Assembly: GCF_000308495.1 (NCBI RefSeq)
Contig: NZ_BAFU01000070.1
Location: 1-64,000 of the forward strand
Length of the DNA: 64,000 nucleotides
Reading direction: 5' to 3'
From: Nocardia brevicatena NBRC 12119
GTDB lineage: Bacteria; Actinomycetota; Actinomycetes; Mycobacteriales; Mycobacteriaceae
Shown: one piece after another, positions 63,135 through 64,000 of the stretch
How positions within the stretch are numbered: the stretch's first letter is position 1
How the letters are laid out: each line of letters begins with the position of its first letter
Made by a program: the position numbers and the translations under genes
Notes under the pieces: model-generated
Databases searched by the model: none
The model's input: only the letters and a program-made list of their open reading frames with translations
What the model was told of the DNA's origin: nothing

Positions 63135-64000
63135 CTACCGGCCGCCCGCGTCCTGATACGCCTTCACCGCGGCCTCGAGGTCGTCCAGGGCCTTGCCGAA
63201 GTCCTGGAAGTTACCCGAGCGCATGGCGGTGCGAACGGCCTCGATCTTGCGGTTCAGCTCGGCGGCCGCCGCGTCCCTGGCCGCGGAACCGGTCGACGGC
63301 GGAGTCGACGCCCCCTGCGCCGGAGGCGTGCTCCCCTGGGTCTCGGACGGGGCGGTCTCCCCCGCGGGCGCACTACCCGGCCTGGGCCTGGTGGCCGGGT
63401 CACCGCCGGACGGGGTGGCCAGCGACCCCGTACCCGGCATGACCTGGTTCAGCGCCTCCGCCAGGGTGGAGGCATAGCCGACCTTCACGCTGCCCGCCTC
63501 GTCGCGATAGCTGACCAGCACCCGCAGCAACTGCGGGAAGGTCGCCGTGTTGGGACCGGTATTGCGCTCGTTGTAGAACGGCTCGACATAGAGGATGCCA
63601 CCATCGGCCACGGGCAGCGTCAGCAGATTGCCGTAGCGGATCTTGTTCGAGTTCGACAGCAGAGTCTTCTCCTGTGAGACCTGCGGCGCCGTCGTCATGG
63701 TGTTCTGTGTCTGCTGCGGACCCTGGGTCTGGGTATCCGTCGGCAGCCGCAGGATGCGGAACTTGCCGTAGCCCTCCGGGTCGGAACGCACCGAGATGTA
63801 CGCCGACAGGAACTGCCGGTTGTAGCCCACCATCGCGCTGGTCAGATTGAACACCGGGCGTTCGGTCTTCGGGTCGCCCAACAGCACGTAGTACGGCGGC
63901 TGATTGGCGGTCGGGCCCTCCACCGTCGGATCCGACGGCACCGACCAGAAGGCGTTGTTGGTGAAGAACTCGCGCGGATCGTCCACGTGGTACTTCGTCA
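63135..64000 (-). CDS. UPF0182-family membrane protein, 5' part beyond window
   Basis: The reverse frame is open from the right edge to stop 63135. The visible 288 residues are the C-terminal extracytoplasmic part: VDDPREFFTNNAFWSVPSDP, QPPYYVLLGDP, VGYNRQFLSAYISVRSDPEG, KTLLSNSNKIRYGNLLTLPV and GGILYVEPFYNER are hallmarks of the about 1000-residue UPF0182 proteins with seven membrane helices. A Pro/Ala/Thr-rich linker and a final helix (FQDFGKALDDLEAAVKAYQD) follow. The function is unknown; it is conserved in actinobacteria. Confidence 0.93.
   Translation of the reverse strand, partial: TKYHVDDPREFFTNNAFWSVPSDPTVEGPTANQPPYYVLLGDPKTERPVFNLTSAMVGYNRQFLSAYISVRSDPEGYGKFRILRLPTDTQTQGPQQTQNTMTTAPQVSQEKTLLSNSNKIRYGNLLTLPVADGGILYVEPFYNERNTGPNTATFPQLLRVLVSYRDEAGSVKVGYASTLAEALNQVMPGTGSLATPSGGDPATRPRPGSAPAGETAPSETQGSTPPAQGASTPPSTGSAARDAAAAELNRKIEAVRTAMRSGNFQDFGKALDDLEAAVKAYQDAGGR

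Overview
The window is a very high-GC actinobacterial chromosome segment, most likely from Nocardia or a close relative in the Nocardiaceae. The evidence is GTG starts and ATGA/GTGA stop-start overlaps throughout, DUF5753/DUF397/DUF4254-type genes, the hisN/prfB/mscS/ftsE/ftsX neighbourhood, a mycobacterial-type FadE24/FadE23 pair, KstR-type boxes, a short Rpf protein and an initiator tRNA of the mycobacterial/nocardial type. No rRNA, complete mobile element or CRISPR array is present.

Layout. (1) 0-6.2 kb: a regulatory/small-molecule cluster with a DUF5753 HTH regulator cut by the left edge, then divergently a HATPase-like protein, a DUF4254-like protein, an unknown and a histidine phosphatase as a translationally coupled set. 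Decayed DUF5753/DUF397 genes follow, then an aminoglycoside-phosphotransferase-like gene and a P-loop kinase fused to a pterin-synthase-like domain. (2) 6.3-9.0 kb: one unknown gene and a gene graveyard with an HsdR tail relic, a frameshifted nucleoside hydrolase, a long hairpin and an IS3 OrfA relic. (3) 9.0-15.4 kb: a coupled type I restriction-modification operon hsdM(with HTH)-hsdS-hsdR-YgjP-like peptidase. (4) 15.46-27.06 kb: a six-gene unit bounded by a near-perfect inverted repeat of about 28 bp. It holds a leftward operon (double-HTH regulator, REase-fold protein, DinG-like Fe-S helicase, pPIWI_RE protein) and a rightward pair (unknown protein plus XRE/ImmA-IrrE metallopeptidase). This is the most interesting part of the window. 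(5) 27.1-31.8 kb: more mobile-DNA debris (UvrD helicase tail, GIY-YIG protein, 3' end of an alanine-type tRNA with its terminator, integrase tail, SMR efflux relic) and small HTH and resolvase-like genes.

(6) 31.8-45.5 kb: chromosome-like region with SDR/TetR, a WYL regulator, DinB, hisN, an FMN reductase, an XRE regulator, prfB-mscS-small membrane protein-ftsE-ftsX, and fadE24-fadE23 behind two tandem 18-bp palindromes. smpB, which usually follows ftsX, is not here. A 3' piece of fadE23 with its terminator is duplicated about 1.2 kb downstream. (7) 45.6-60.7 kb: a secreted protein, two tandem acyl-CoA synthetases, a membrane/PepSY pair, galK, a membrane GGDEF protein, an Ala/Pro/Lys-rich protein, then an AMP-dependent ligase and an NTF2-like/AurF-type diiron oxygenase pair. 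Both of the last two units carry upstream 14-bp palindromes that fit the KstR (steroid catabolism) consensus. (8) 60.7-64.0 kb: small proteins, a Ddn-like protein, initiator tRNA, an rpf gene with a long regulatory leader that includes a CRP-type site, and the 3' part of a UPF0182 membrane protein.

How the parts work together. Regions 2-5 look like an accessory/defence island: restriction-modification beside a pPIWI_RE system, surrounded by fragments of nucleases, helicases, integrase and IS. Regions 6-8 look like stable chromosome devoted to translation termination, cell division and lipid/steroid catabolism.
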